Source: Moringa oleifera
Lineage: Eukaryota; Streptophyta; Magnoliopsida; Brassicales; Moringaceae
Assembly: GCA_021397835.1 (NCBI GenBank)
Contig: JAJFZO010000150.1
Coordinates: forward strand, 1-64,000
Length of the DNA stretch: 64,000 nucleotides
Direction of reading: 5' to 3'
The position numbers and the translations under genes are program-made. Shown piece after piece: positions 11,817 to 23,873 of this stretch. The notes beneath the pieces are model-generated. The model saw nothing but the letters and a program-made list of their open reading frames with translations. It did no database searches and was not told where the DNA came from. Position 1 is the stretch's first letter; each line of letters starts with the position of its first letter.

Positions 11817-12833
11817 TTACTCTTCATTGAAAATTATAATCCATGAAACCATCTAATCCATAATTATGTAAGAGTTATTCTTTTGTTTAATTAAAAAACA
11901 ACATAGTTTATCAAATTAAATTAATCAAATATGATACACTAACAAATACGTCCGATTGTAATTAGATTGAAACTAAAAAAATTAAAAATTCTTAAAACTA
12001 ACTTTTAAAAATTTTAAATAACTTTTCAATGATGATAAATTATTAATTTAACTTTATTTAAAAAGTAATTAAAATGAAAACTTTATAAATTATTAGTTTA
12101 AAAATTTAAGACCATGTAAAATCCATTAATTTAAGAAATATATTAATTAATGAAACTTTGGATGAAAAAGACATCCATAAGCTTAAGACAATAATTAAAT
12201 ATTTGAATTATCGTAATAAAGTAAATGTGAAAGACCTTTTAGATTATTTTGAAGAAAATAATTTTTACATTAAAATTCAAAATTATTAATATAACATATT
12301 AATTCAAGTTCATATTACAAAAAATATTATACAATAAAATTATTAAATTATAAAATACTAATTTGTAAAAATTTTATTATATTTTAATTTTAATTTTAAT
12401 TTTAATTTTTTTTATGATATTTTTTAACAACCACTAAAATGAAATAGTATTATTGATTATTATTATAAATAACAAGCCCTATTTCATTACATGCTAATTG
12501 CTGTTTACACCTCAAAACACATCGTACTTTCATGAGCCCCTACAATACATAGAGCCCACCATCTTCATTTTGTGTGTGCCAGAAGCTCATAATTAACATC
12601 CAAGCGACTGATAGTCCTTGGGCTCCTTAGTTAGAATCATTTATCTGCTTCATTACCATTACCATATAACAATACTTCTTTTTCTTGTACATGTGGAGAT
12701 TCCACTCCATTTCTTCAATATCAACAATTAGGCACACATTTTTATCGTTTTCATTGTGCGTAACCATGAAAAAAGTATTTTCCTTCTGAATTTTCTTCCC
12801 TCTTATTTGACTAAAGATTGTAATTTCAATGAA

Positions 12834-15800
12834 TACCTATATCTTAAACCCTAAATCTTAGACCTAAATCTTATACCGTACATCTTAAACCCTAGATTTT
12901 AGATCTTAAACCTTAAACCATAACTTGTAGACTGTAAATCGTAAACCTTATACCCTAAATTACAAACCATAAATTGTAAACCCTAGACCCTACACTTTGT
13001 ACCTTAGACTCTAGACCTAAAATCTTAAAACCCTAGACCTTAACACCCTATGCCCTAGACACCAGACCCTTAGACTTCTAAACCTTAGACTCGAGACCCT
13101 AGACCCTAATCTTAGATCTTGGACCTTACTGAGTCCTTAGGCCCTAACCCCAGATCTTACAATCCTAAACTCTAGATACTACATCCTAAACTCTAAACCT
13201 TAAAACTTAGACGCTTGACCCTAAAATCATAAAATCCTATACCCGAGAACCCAAAACCTAGAAACCTTAAAACCTTAGACTCTAAAACCTTATACCTTAA
13301 ACCCTAGACCCTTTAACCCTAGACATTAGAGCCTAAACTCCTATATGTTAGACCTTAAACCCTAAAATCTAGACCTTAGATCCTAAATCCTGAAATCTAT
13401 AAACATTAAAACCCATTAGACCTTAAACCTTAGATCCTAGATCTTAGGATCTAAACCTCAGACCCATAAACCAAAAACCAAAGACCCTAGACCCTAAACT
13501 CTAATACTCTAGACCCTAAACCCTAGATCTTGAACCATATATCCTAGATCCTAAACCCTAGACCATTGTTCCTAAAGCTTAGATCCTATAACCCTAAGCC
13601 TTAACACTAACCTTAAAACCTTACCCTAAACCCTAAACCCTAATCCTTAATACCTTAAACCCTAAATCTAAAATGCTAGACCCAATAAACCATAATCTTA
13701 AACCTTAGACCTTGCACTCTAGAACCCTACACCTAAAACCCTAAAACCTAAAACCTAGACCTTGAACCTTAGATCTTAAACCCTAGCCTTAAACTATTCA
13801 CCCTAAACCCCGAACCGTAGACCCTAAATTATACCTTATACCCTAGACCTAGATTATGCCTATACCTTAACCCTAGATTATACCTATAGTCTATACCTTA
13901 GCACTTGTTAAACCCTAAACCTTACACTTTGGACCCTAGACCTTAAACTCCAATTCCAAGACCTTAAAACCATAAAAAAGTAAAACCTAAAATCTAGACC
14001 CTAACCTAAAACCTTAGATCGAACCCTAAAGCCTTACATCTTTGACACAGACCCTAGACCCTAAACCATAAACTCAAGACCTTAGAACTACTAACCTTAA
14101 GGCCAAAACTCTAACCCTACACCTTGAAACCTTAAAACCCTGAAATTCTAAAACACTAGACCCTTGACCTTAGAGCTAAAAATCTTAGACCTTAAAACCT
14201 TAGATCCTATAATCTTAAACCCTAAACCTAGACCCCTAGACCTTAGACCAAAGACCCTACACCTTAAGTCATAGATCCTAGACCTTAGACCTTAGAGCCT
14301 AGACCCTAAAACACTTGACACTAAGCTTTAAACTTCCTAAACTTAGATCCTAGACCCTAATTCCTAAACCTAGACCATAGACAGTAGACCTTAAATCCTA
14401 GACCCTAAAACCCTAGATTCGAGATTCTAGACCCCACACCCTACCTTAAAACTCGAGATTCTAGACCCTAAACCTTACCTTAAAACCTAAGAATCTTAAA
14501 ACCCAAAGCCTAAACCCTATACCTTATACCCTAGACCATAGACTATTATAGACCATAGACCTTGGACCATTGACCCTACACCTTACCTTAAAACCCTAAA
14601 ACCACAAAATCTTAGACCTTAAACCTATTATAAATCCTAAATCGTATATCCTAAACCTTAAACCCTAGATCGTATACCCTCAACTCTAGGCCCTTAAACC
14701 CTTTTAGCCTTAGACTTAAACCATAAAATTAGACCATAGACCTCTTCCTTGGACCCCAAACCCTAAACCCTAGAACCTTGAACCCTAGGCTCTAGACCTA
14801 GATATTAATACATAAAAACCCTTAGATCTTAAAATCTTAGAATTTGGACTCTAGAACCAAGATGTTAGATCCTAAAACCCTAGACCATAAAATCCTAGAA
14901 CCCTAAAAATTAGACCTTAAACCGAAACCCTAGACTTTAAAACTTTGATCCTAAACACTAAACCTTAGACCCTAGATCATAAATCTTGGACCTTAGACCC
15001 TAATTTCTAAACCGTAAACCTTGGATCCTAGAGACCCTAGACCCCAAATCTTAGACCAAAACCCTAGACCATTGACCCTAAACCGTAGATCCTAAATCGT
15101 AAACCCTAAAGGCCTATCCATAGACCTTAAACTCTAACCCTAAACCACCCTACACTAAACCCTAAACCCTAAAGCCAAGACCTTAAATCCTTAAGCCAAT
15201 ACCTTAAACCCAAAAACCCTACCATAAGCCCTAGACCTTAATCCCTAAAACGCAAGATCGTAAACATTAGACCCAAAACTCAAACCTTTACACCATGACC
15301 CTAAAATCCTACCCCCAAACTTAGACCCTTGATCCTAGACCTCACACCCTAAAACCTAAAACCTTAATATCCTAAAACCTAGATCTTAAACTCAGACTCT
15401 AAGTCTTAGACCTTACTCTTGACCCTTGACCCTCGATGTTAGACTTTAAAACCTTAAAAGTATAAACCTTAACCCTAAAATGCTAGACCCTAGATCATAA
15501 AAATCGAGACTCTAAAACCTTAAAACTCTAAAACACTAGACAATGGAGCCAAAAACCCTAGACCTTAAAACCTTAGATCCTAAAATCTTAAACGTTAAAT
15601 GTTAGACCTTGGACCTTAAACCGTAGATCTTGGGCTCATCACCCTAGGCTTTAAACCAAACCTTAGACCCTAGACTCAAAAATCTAGACCTTAGATCCTA
15701 CATCCTAGACACTATACCCTAAAACACTTGACACTAAACCCTAGACCCTAAACCTTTAAACCCCAAACTCAAGACTTTAAACCCTAAACTCCTATACTCT

Positions 15801-16930
15801 AAAGTGTAAACACTAAACACTAAACACTAAACCCTAAACCTTAACCTAAAACTGTAAGACCTTAAACCCTAAGACGTGGACTCAAGATCCTAAACCCTAA
15901 ACCCTAGACCTAAGACTTTAGACACTGAACCCTAGACCTTAGCATAAAACTCTAGAACCCTAAAAACCTAGACCTAAGATCCTAGACTTACTTAGACCCT
16001 AGGCCCTATCTTAGACACTAGACCATTGACCATAGTTAATAAACCGTAGACCCTAGATGTCTTGGACCCTGGAACCCTAAAACTCAAAAATTAGACCATA
16101 AACCTAAGATTGGACCCTAAAACACTAGATTTAACACTAGACCTTGGACCATAAACCTTAAATCCTAAACCCTAGACCTAGATCCTGAAGCACTAAAATC
16201 CTTAAACTCAAAAACCTTAAAAACCTATACCCTAGATGTCTTGGACCCTAAAAACCTAAAACTCAAAACCTAGACCATAAACCTAAGATTGGACCCTAAA
16301 ATACTAGATTTAACCCTAGACATTAGACCTAAAAGTCTTAGACCCTAAAACCTTAAAACTTCAAAACCTAGACCTGAAACCTTAAATCCCAAACTTTAAA
16401 CCCTAGACCTAAATTCCAAACCCAGATCCTAGATCACCCTAGACACTAACCCCAAACCATGGAACTTACACCTTAATTCCTAATCCAAAGACCTTAGACC
16501 CTGACCCTAATTCCTAAACCTTAAACCTCAAAACCTTAGATCATTGACCATAGACCCAGACCCTCAAACCACATACCCAAGGCCCTAGACTTTTTACTTG
16601 AAACTCTAGACCCTAGACACTAGATCCTAGACCCTAAACCCTATAGCTTGAATAATAAACCCTGAACCCTAGATCCTAGGCCTTAGACACTTAACCATAG
16701 ATTTGGACCCTACACCATAATTCTTAAATTGTAGACACTAAACCCTAATTGTTAAACCCTAAAACCTTAAACATTATACCCAAGACCCTAAAACCTTAAA
16801 CATTAGACCCAAGACCCTAAAACCATAGACCTAAGATCTTAGACCTTGACCCCAACCCTAAACCCTAGACCTAGACCAAGATTTTAGATCTAAAATCCTA
16901 GATCCTTGATCTTAAACCCTATAGCTTGAT
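12834..16930. repeat. Degenerate telomere-like (CCCTAAA-type) interstitial block
   Basis: Some 4.1 kb consist almost entirely of variants of CCCTAAA and CCCTAGA (for example taaaccctagaccctaaacc), always with the C-rich strand in the plus direction. Perfect plant telomere heptamers occur only in short runs (near 13622-13645 and 15160). Most units are mutated or 8-10 bases long, with frequent CCCTAGAC and CCTTAGAC variants. It begins abruptly at about 12834 and ends at about 16930, where it abuts the CTA/CTG minisatellite. It could be an ancient interstitial telomere tract or a satellite that evolved from one. Confidence 0.9.
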
Positions 16931-17250
16931 CTACGGCTAGATTACTACTACTACTACTTATAAATTATTGCTACTCTACCACTACTATTTATAAATTATG
17001 GCTACTGCTAGATTATTGCTACCGCTACTACAACATTACTACAAGTAGCTTATTGCTACAGCTACTACCAAATTACAACTACAATAATTATTAAATTACT
17101 GATACTACTAGATTATTGTCAAATTAGTGCTACTACTACTGCTAGATTAGTGTTACTGCCACTGTTACATTACAGCTACTAGTAGATTACTGCAACTACT
17201 AGATTATTGCTATAGCTACTGCTACTACTACTATTTGCTACTGCTAAATG
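16931..17250. repeat. CTA/CTG-rich minisatellite block
   Basis: Same type as the block at 2640-3212. It lies between the telomere-like tract and a piece of SnRK2 intron. Confidence 0.85.
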
Positions 17251-17466
17251 AAACTAAATAATGATGGTCAAAGTTCAAACCATTGAATGACAATAACTCA
17301 CTCCCCGTATTAGTTATGGATAGAAAAATCATACTTGTAGAAAATTAACAAAGAAATTAAGGAACAAAAGACTAAACTTTCGTGTCTGTAAAACCTATAA
17401 ATATAAAAGAAATTTGACTATATAAATAAATTATTGAATATGGTATGATCACCTCTTTATATTACC

Positions 17467-17563
17467 TCATCCTCACTAAATCTATAGGCACAGCATATCC
17501 TCTCAAAGAGTTCCCCTCCTGCAACATTCTCCATGACAATGGTTAGACAAGTAAGAGTTAGTA
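17467..17563 (-). pseudogene. SnRK2 kinase exon fragment (best preserved copy of this exon)
   Basis: One exon on the minus strand reads [20 protein letters not shown], then [12 protein letters not shown], with a GT donor next. This is the hinge and early C-lobe segment of SnRK2 kinases. Unlike the 44-60 kb copies, it keeps the whole GGELFERIC to RFSEDE stretch in one frame, so it represents an earlier stage of decay. The flanking intron (17241-17466) matches the array units. The remaining kinase exons are missing; the intron runs into minisatellite. Confidence 0.85.
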
Positions 17564-17799
17564 AGACGTATAAGAAAAAGATCTCTGAGTAATATTCCCT
17601 CTTTCCTCTGTATTCCATATAGAAGAAAACGAAACTAAATCATTAGAGGACTATGCTATAGCTGAATCTCATAAAAACATAACGTTTAGTCAATGTAGAT
17701 CTTAATCCAGCATAGAAACAAAAGTAGTCTTAGAAAAGTGAGCAACCGTTTCTTCAAGTTTTAGAAATGACTAACCTCGAAACTTGAAGTTCGATATCA

Positions 17800-18285
17800 A
17801 CTACTACTAGATCAGTAGTAGTACTACTAAATTAATGATACTGCTAGATTATTACTACTACGGCAAAATTATTGCTACTGCTACATTATTACTGCTATTG
17901 CAAAATTATTGCTACTGCTAGATTATTACTACTACGGCAAAATTATTGCTACTGCTACTGCAACATTACCACCACTACTACCACTGCTACTACTGCTACA
18001 ACTACTTCTAGAATACATTTGCTGCTAGATTACTAGTACAGCAACATTACTATTACTACAGCTAGATTACTACTGTTACTGCTGCTACTACTTCTAGATT
18101 ATGACTACTACTAGATTATTGCAACAACTAAATTACTACTATTATTAGCTAAATTACTACTATTATTAAAGTCAAATTACTACTACTAGATTATTGCCAA
18201 ATTAGTGCTACAGCTAGATTAGTTCTACTGCTAGATTATTGCAACTACTAGATTATTGCTGTAGCTACTGCTACTACTAAACAAC
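17800..18285. repeat. CTA/CTG-rich minisatellite block
   Basis: It has the same composition as the other blocks. A 55-60 base stretch containing gctagattattactactacg is repeated twice near 17830-17945, indicating local duplication. Confidence 0.85.
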
Positions 18286-19030
18286 AAAAGAACTCATAAT
18301 TACGATGCACAAAAAATATTACCAATAAAGGTGGTATTTTTTCAAGATATAAGTATGTACAAGGGATGGTAAAACCCTCCTTTAACAATAAATGGATAAG
18401 CCCCCATGTGAGAAACCATATGTGCAGCTACAAGATGAACAATCAATTTTTCTGCCATTGGTCCTTCTTCAGCATTGCCTATAGAATCTTTGTAACATCG
18501 TACTCAAAAGAAGCATTAGTCATAAAGTTACTATAAAGTAAACCTTTCAAGATAAAAAATATTAAGAGTTTGTAACTTATCATGACTAAAAAACGTATTA
18601 AAAAAATGAAAGCAAGTCTAAGAAAATCGAAGAAAAAAATAAATTAAAAAATAAAAAATAAAATCAACATAATTTTAAAAATAAAAAATAAAAAAAATTG
18701 AAAAAAAAATCCAAGAACAATGAAGGTTTAACAATAAAAGGATATGTTTGGATAGTGCAATTTTTTCAACCACTAAGAACTAATCCTTATCCATCATTGT
18801 CCCTAAAATCTGTGCAACATCGATATCGAAAGAAGCATTAGTCTATAACCTGCTACAAAGTATCTATCTGCCAACCGGTAAGAAAAGTATTATAAGGAGA
18901 ATTTTTTACTCTTCTTCTTGTATAAACAATCAATAGAAAGTGTATTTTATTTTATTTTTTTATTGGTCTTTCTTCATCATTGCCTACATAATATTTGCAA
19001 CACCGTGCTCAAAAGAAGCATTAATAAAGA
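18286..19030 (-). repeat. Diverged array-unit segment with exon-like module
   Basis: This follows the order of the 3.2-kb unit: the aagaacatatgattatgatg-like stretch, the TNASF-type exon (about 18440-18530) and the IALSK-type exon (about 18740-18870), which has the same in-frame stop as all other copies. A third TNASF fragment is at about 18960-19025. The match then ends. This is clearly older than the 44-58 kb array copies. Confidence 0.7.
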
Positions 19031-19083
19031 GGCATCATATGAAGATGGTGGAACAAATGAAAACTCAATACAACATGAAAACA

Positions 19084-19410
19084 TTAGCTGTATAACAAAT
19101 ATACTATAAAAATGATTGCAACAATAAATTCAAAAAACCTCCATTTTTCACTAGAGTATAAGCACACACAAAATAAGTGTAGCAAATATTTTGAAGAAAA
19201 AGAATATAACTGACACCAAGAACCAAATATCTTAGCAGATCTAGAACTAATGAAAAGCAAAAACAACAACAATAGAGGCACCTCTTGATTTTGAATCACA
19301 AATGCTTCTTCCAAGGAAGGTCGAAGCAACTCCATCATTTGAGTATCCGAGAAGTCATAGCATATATGCTCCAATTTGTCTTTATCAGTAACAAATCCCA
19401 CAATGATCAC
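19084..19410 (-). other. Possible exon of an unidentified gene
   Basis: The minus strand at about 19280-19370 reads [20 protein letters not shown] and then VIQNQE, followed by GAG-GTGCCT, which could be a splice donor. The rest of the open frame downstream looks intronic (hydrophobic, T-rich). I do not recognise the family. Its strand and setting match the other gene relics of this region. Confidence 0.3.
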
Positions 19411-19730
19411 TTGAATTTCAGTTCAAATATACATAAGACTAGCACAAATATATTCTCCAAAAGAACCCTGCATCCAATGATATCTTACCCAAAATTTGAA
19501 CTGATGAGTTTGTACTTCTGCTCCACAGAAAAATCTGACCTCCATGCCAAGACTATCACCCCAATTAAACTTGCTCCCTGTATAGATGCAGATTAACTGA
19601 AGTAGGTTTAAATTGCTGATAAAATGGATTAAGAAGCTTTATAAAGTTTATAAAAGAGAACCGAAGTCATAAGAATACTGTGTGTGGTATCTAGGTGCAG
19701 ACATCCATGTATCCTATATCTAACACTAGA

Positions 19731-19919
19731 TTAGGTCATTGATGACAGAAACTTACAAACTTCTACCACGAGATAAACAGACATAAAAATCGCCATAACA
19801 AGGACTGCATAAAAGAGTGCAGAATTACATCCTTCTCCTCCTGAATGATGATCAAAACACAACTGCTTCTTACACAAACCAGAGCCAGAAAAGCCAAAGT
19901 TAGTTTCAATAGTAACCAC
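19731..19919 (-). other. Possible exon encoding a membrane segment
   Basis: A 62-codon frame on the minus strand contains CNSALFYAVLVMAIFMSVYL, a plausible single transmembrane helix. No family is recognised, and it may be chance in AT-rich DNA. Confidence 0.2.
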
Positions 19920-20689
19920 TTATGGTGCATGGGTGAATATTTACTTCATATTATGCTTGTTCTACAGTAGATACTTCACCTACAAAAATTTGAAGAAGGA
20001 TGTACTCCAGTGAGAAGCATGCTCCCGGAAGTCCCTGATCTTCCCACCTCTCCTTCAAACTTCACATTCTCATTAAAAGATTTGCATATAACATACAGTA
20101 AGTTTTCATTCTGTAACTAAACTGATTATTGGTAAGACCTTTTTGAGATGAATGTGTACAGAGCATATGCAAGGCTGCACAAGAACCATGGCAGCTTAGA
20201 TTATAGACCAGCATACAGCAATGACTCACTTAGCATTTACCATAGTCATCATATTATTCACCAGTGGAAGTTTACTGTATCAAATGAGGCCCTAACATAA
20301 TCTCATGGACTTCAAAAAGGGAAAAAAAGAAAAAGGAAAAGAAAAAGGTGCAGTTTATGAGCTTGATACTGATTTTAGGTATGTATACTTATATCTACCA
20401 TGTTTAATACATGATAACATCACATGCTAAATCTGGTTTTGTACCTTAAAGAGCCATGCATAGATGTAGTGAGTAAAGTAAAAACTCCATCATTTAGTTT
20501 ATTAAAGCTCCACTGTAAGTTTATTTTAGAAGGCCAAAGTTGACTAACGGCTCCAAAATTTTTAATCAAATAGAAGATAGAACTTTGTAAGTAGTAGATC
20601 TAACTTAAAATTCAAGCAACATGTCAAAAGGTTTCTGGGACAAAGATGTGACAGCTCAGCTTTCATTTTACATTTCTTTTTACCTATAC

Positions 20690-20815
20690 ATGAAGACCTT
20701 TCTGCAAAAGGCTTTAAGCGCAACTCTGCACCTGATTCCCTTCTCACTGAAGTGGTTTACAATTGTTGAAGCAGAGTGTGCTAGAACATCTGGTTCAACA
20801 TCTTGAAAATCACAC
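20690..20815 (-). other. Possible exon of an unidentified gene
   Basis: The minus strand, after a possible acceptor (ttttcaag), reads DVEPDVLAHSASTIVNHFSE and then KGIRCRVALKAFCRKVFM without a stop, followed by a GTAAAA donor-like site. The base composition is more gene-like than its surroundings. I cannot name the family. The surrounding 19.9-21.6 kb shows no other recognisable coding sequence. Confidence 0.35.
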
Positions 20816-21589
20816 AAGCCAATTGAAGACTGAAAATTCAAAGATATGCATAATTGAATTCTAACTTTGCTGATTCTCGAAGAAAAAAATTAAAAAAAGA
20901 AACAAAGGACCTTTATAAATGCAAGCAGGCAACGGCAGCTGCTGTATCATCAAACATGTTGCTAAAAAAGAATCAGCTAATTATAAATGTTTATAAGTGT
21001 AACCAGAGTGACTACACAGATGAAACATTGTCAAGCATTACTATTTGCAAAGGAACAGAGTATGTTAGTAAGGTCCCTAAACGGAGGAACAGAGTGACTA
21101 CTGGAGATTCCGTAAAAGAGAAACTGAAGACTACTGCTTTGAGATTCCTAACTAGAGGAAACAAAGATTACAACTAATTCCACGTGGAACAAGCACTACT
21201 ATTCGCTTATACAGATGCAATCTCACTAAACTATATCTAGTAGTACTGGTTAATTAAAGAGGATTTCATGTGAAACGCATAGAAAGATTTTGACTTTTTC
21301 TTAAAAGAGAATTCTTTGTCCTATAATCTTCGACCCAAGTCACCAAATCAATCATATCAGTATTTTATAGTAGCTTAGTTGTGTTTATACTCTGATTGTA
21401 AGTATAACCTTCCTAGATTAAAAATCAGTTATACATTGAACTGGTAAAATCAATGATTCACCAACTTATATGACTAAACAGCATAGAACAATAAAATCTA
21501 ATCATTTATTTTTCTCTTTGAGTTACTCTATAACCAAAAAAAGTTCAATTTTAAACTAAGAAAAGAAAATAGAATTACCTCCAGCTAGA

Positions 21590-22257
21590 GTAGAGAAACT
21601 AATGCAGTATTCCAAAAGGAAAAGGATAATGGACGTCCCTTTACGGGTGTTTGGACAAGTCGAATTTATAGGTTTATCGTGATAGAAGCACACAAAGTCC
21701 TCTGGAGTGGAACTAGTGCTGCATATCCCTTGGAAATGCAGTATTCCAAAAGGAAAAGGATAATGGATGTACCTTTATGGATATTTGGACAAGTCAAATT
21801 TGTGGGTTTATCGTGACAGAAGCACATGAAGTCCTTCAGAATGGGACCAGTGCCGCATATCCTTTGGAATCCTTGGCATCTAGAGCTCTCTGAGGGAATA
21901 ATCTACTCTACATCAAATGCTTTCTCTCCAGCCAGAGCAAAGAAGCTACTACAGTATTCTAAAAGGAAGAGAATAGTGGATGTACCTTTGCAGATGTTTG
22001 GACAAGTCAAATCTGCGGGTTTATCACGACAGAAGCATGCGAAGTCCTCTGGAGTGAAACTAGTGCTGCATATGCTCTGGCTTGGCGTCTAGAGCTCTCC
22101 GAGGGAATAATGTACTCTACATCAAACCCTTTCTCTCCAGCCAAAGCAGAGAAATTAATGCTGTATTCCAAAAGAAAGAGGATAGTGGATGTACCTTTAT
22201 GGATGTTTAGACAATTCAAATACGTGGGTTTATCACGACAAAAGCATACAAAGTCCT
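21590..22257. repeat. Tandem repeat of about 209 bp, four copies
   Basis: The word cagtattccaaaaggaaaag or a close variant recurs at about 21605, 21738, 21951 and 22160; spacings are about 134, 213 and 209, so the first unit lacks about 75 bases. Each full unit also carries ctagagctctctgagggaat and a block ending in cacgacagaagcatg. On the minus strand one unit can be read as VEYIIPSESSRRQARAYAAL, but other units have stops. It lies directly downstream, on the gene strand, of the RBBP5-like pseudogene and may have expanded within one of its introns. Confidence 0.85.
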
Positions 22258-22800
22258 ACTAGAGACCATGTTCTTAATGACCGCTCACCCAGAAATGGGA
22301 ACTATAGCATGCACCTCAACATTTTTATAATCTTTTATCAGCATTTCCACCTTGCAGTTCCCCACATAAACTAGATCCTCATGTTTGTTAAAGCATGTAG
22401 CAGCAAGAGAGAAAGGAGGGGCTCTATTTGAGTATTGATTGCATGACGGAGGGCAGGTGCACTGGCCATGTCAAAAACTACAACTGCCACGTGCAGTTGT
22501 GCTTCCTGCGTTTAATCAGTAATTATGGGAGCAGATGAAAGCAGACAGTCAAGACAAAAAGATGGAATGGAGGAAATAGCATGTAGACGCTCTTGTAAAG
22601 GGATTTTCTGGAGAGTTGTGTGCATAATCTTCTCCCCATTTAGGACATCCTAAAGTGTCAATGGTTTGTCAGCAACAGATGCATAAATCCGATGGCCATA
22701 CTTTGACCAAAAAACACTTGTTATAGCAGCAAAAGGATCTTTATCTCGGAGCTCCTTTGCAATTCCCCTGGTCTCAGTATCCCAAATAATGCCAATGTTT
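22258..22800 (-). pseudogene. RBBP5-like (COMPASS WD40 subunit) pseudogene
   Basis: RBBP5-like proteins (yeast Swd1, Arabidopsis RBL) are WD40 subunits of COMPASS histone H3K4 methyltransferases. On the minus strand one long exon reads IIWDTETRGIAKELRDKD, then AAITSVFWSKYGHRIYAS, PLTL, a stop at 22650-22652 replacing Trp, DVLNGEKIMHTTLQK, and SSIPSFCLDCLLSSAPIITD. A missing base then shifts the frame. Further along, APPFSLAATCFNKHEDLVYV and GNCK are recognisable, then HAIVPISG, a stop at 22285-22287, and AVIKNMV. The order of motifs agrees with the family over about 180 residues. The N-terminal WD repeat and the rest of the protein are not seen nearby. Confidence 0.85.
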
Positions 22801-23662
22801 GAATTCTTGGAACTTGAAGAGGAAGAAACATCCCCACAGGTCGAAGGGGGAGGTTTTGACAAAGTGATACAAGTGGAGATGGGAGCAGTGCACATGTAAA
22901 ACAGCAACCAAAGTAATCTGGAGCCAGGTATACACAAGAGTTCCATATTTATGATAGCAACCAGTGTGGAAAGTTTAATTAAAAAAGGAAGAAGGAAAAT
23001 GGGAAGGAGGAAAGAAAGATGTAAGTTTACTAATTAAAGATTTGAGAAAAAAAATATAATGAACCATCCAAGACTGAGGTACTGCTCATATCAAGAGTAC
23101 AAAGCAAGCAGTGGTGTAGACTTTTCAACTCCTCAATCAAATACTCTACATCACTCTAGCTTTTATAAATCATGCGCATAAAAACTAACTTCTCATAAAA
23201 CTCATTGCTTTCTGCAAACTGTAAGCAGTTAAATCATACATATAAGAAGAGTGATAATATGCCCAACACATGAGCATAATTCAAGATGAACAATCAGGAT
23301 CCTAATTACTGGCAACTAAGATAATAGTCTATGCAACCAAGGATGAATATAGAAAAAGAACGGATAAATATCAGAAGTTATGTCTGCCAAATATTTGTAG
23401 AAAGTAACAATTAACTCAATCGATATTCCAACACCAGGAACAGAAAATCAGAATGCAGATTTCATAATCAAATCTTAATCCTCTTTGAAAGCAACTCAGT
23501 CTTTGATGTATTCCACCAGTAAAAAGTTTAAGATTATTCTTTTTTATTCCTGGATGAGAATTTTTAAATACTGTTCTATTAACATAATGAGGCAAATAAG
23601 CATAAATCCAAAATATAAATATAGTAAAACAATATATATATATATATATACTCTTCAAACAC
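22801..23662. other. Intergenic or intronic sequence, no identified gene
   Basis: No recognisable exon is seen. It includes a short TA microsatellite at about 23631-23650. Short open frames on both strands in 23416-23844 overlap each other and are AT-driven. Confidence 0.5.
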
Positions 23663-23740
23663 AACAAGATATCATAAAGAGTCACAGAAACATATTTCGC
23701 AATTTAAAAAATAACAAAAAACTGATAAATAATTACTTAC

Positions 23741-23873
23741 TATGTTTTTTTTCATCAAGGTCATTTTTGATCATTTTTAATTATGTAGAAAAGACGTGCC
23801 AAAATTTCATTCATCCCCTGAACATATCAGATACCTGGATTTAACTTTGCAAATACGATCAATATGCTCTTCA
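23741..23873 (-). pseudogene. TBC1D13-like pseudogene exon, second copy
   Basis: The minus strand reads KSILIVFAKLNPGI, a stop (expected Arg), YVQGMNEILARLFYI, KNDQ, and then the same extra T that breaks the frame of the copy at 3739-3877; a GTAAG donor follows. The 5' end of the exon is cut off where the sequence jumps to a stretch matching 4145 onward, so about 270 bases, including the preceding exon, were deleted here. The homologous segment begins at about 23663 with the same word (atatcata) at which the 3.6-kb copy starts. Confidence 0.85.

Larger units (their letters stand above)
7861..12833. other. Gene-free AT-rich region
   Basis: About 5 kb of very AT-rich sequence has no credible open frame on either strand and no RNA gene that I recognise. 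It contains simple repeats (8532-8567 and 11781-11812) and degenerate stretches around 9890-10210 with repeated cores like attgaatataaattaatcca. Bases 11130-11480 resemble 35870-36190 in word order, perhaps an old shared repeat. Bases 12480-12800 are less AT-rich, but I see no gene in them. Confidence 0.7.

Noticed and set aside
12834..16930. True chromosome end
   Set aside because: The tract is internal, heavily degenerate and flanked on both sides by ordinary sequence, so it is interstitial or telomere-derived.
20854..21177. Plus-strand 107-codon lysine-rich open frame
   Set aside because: No recognisable domain, no support from the strand pattern of neighbouring relics, and composition typical of chance frames in this DNA.
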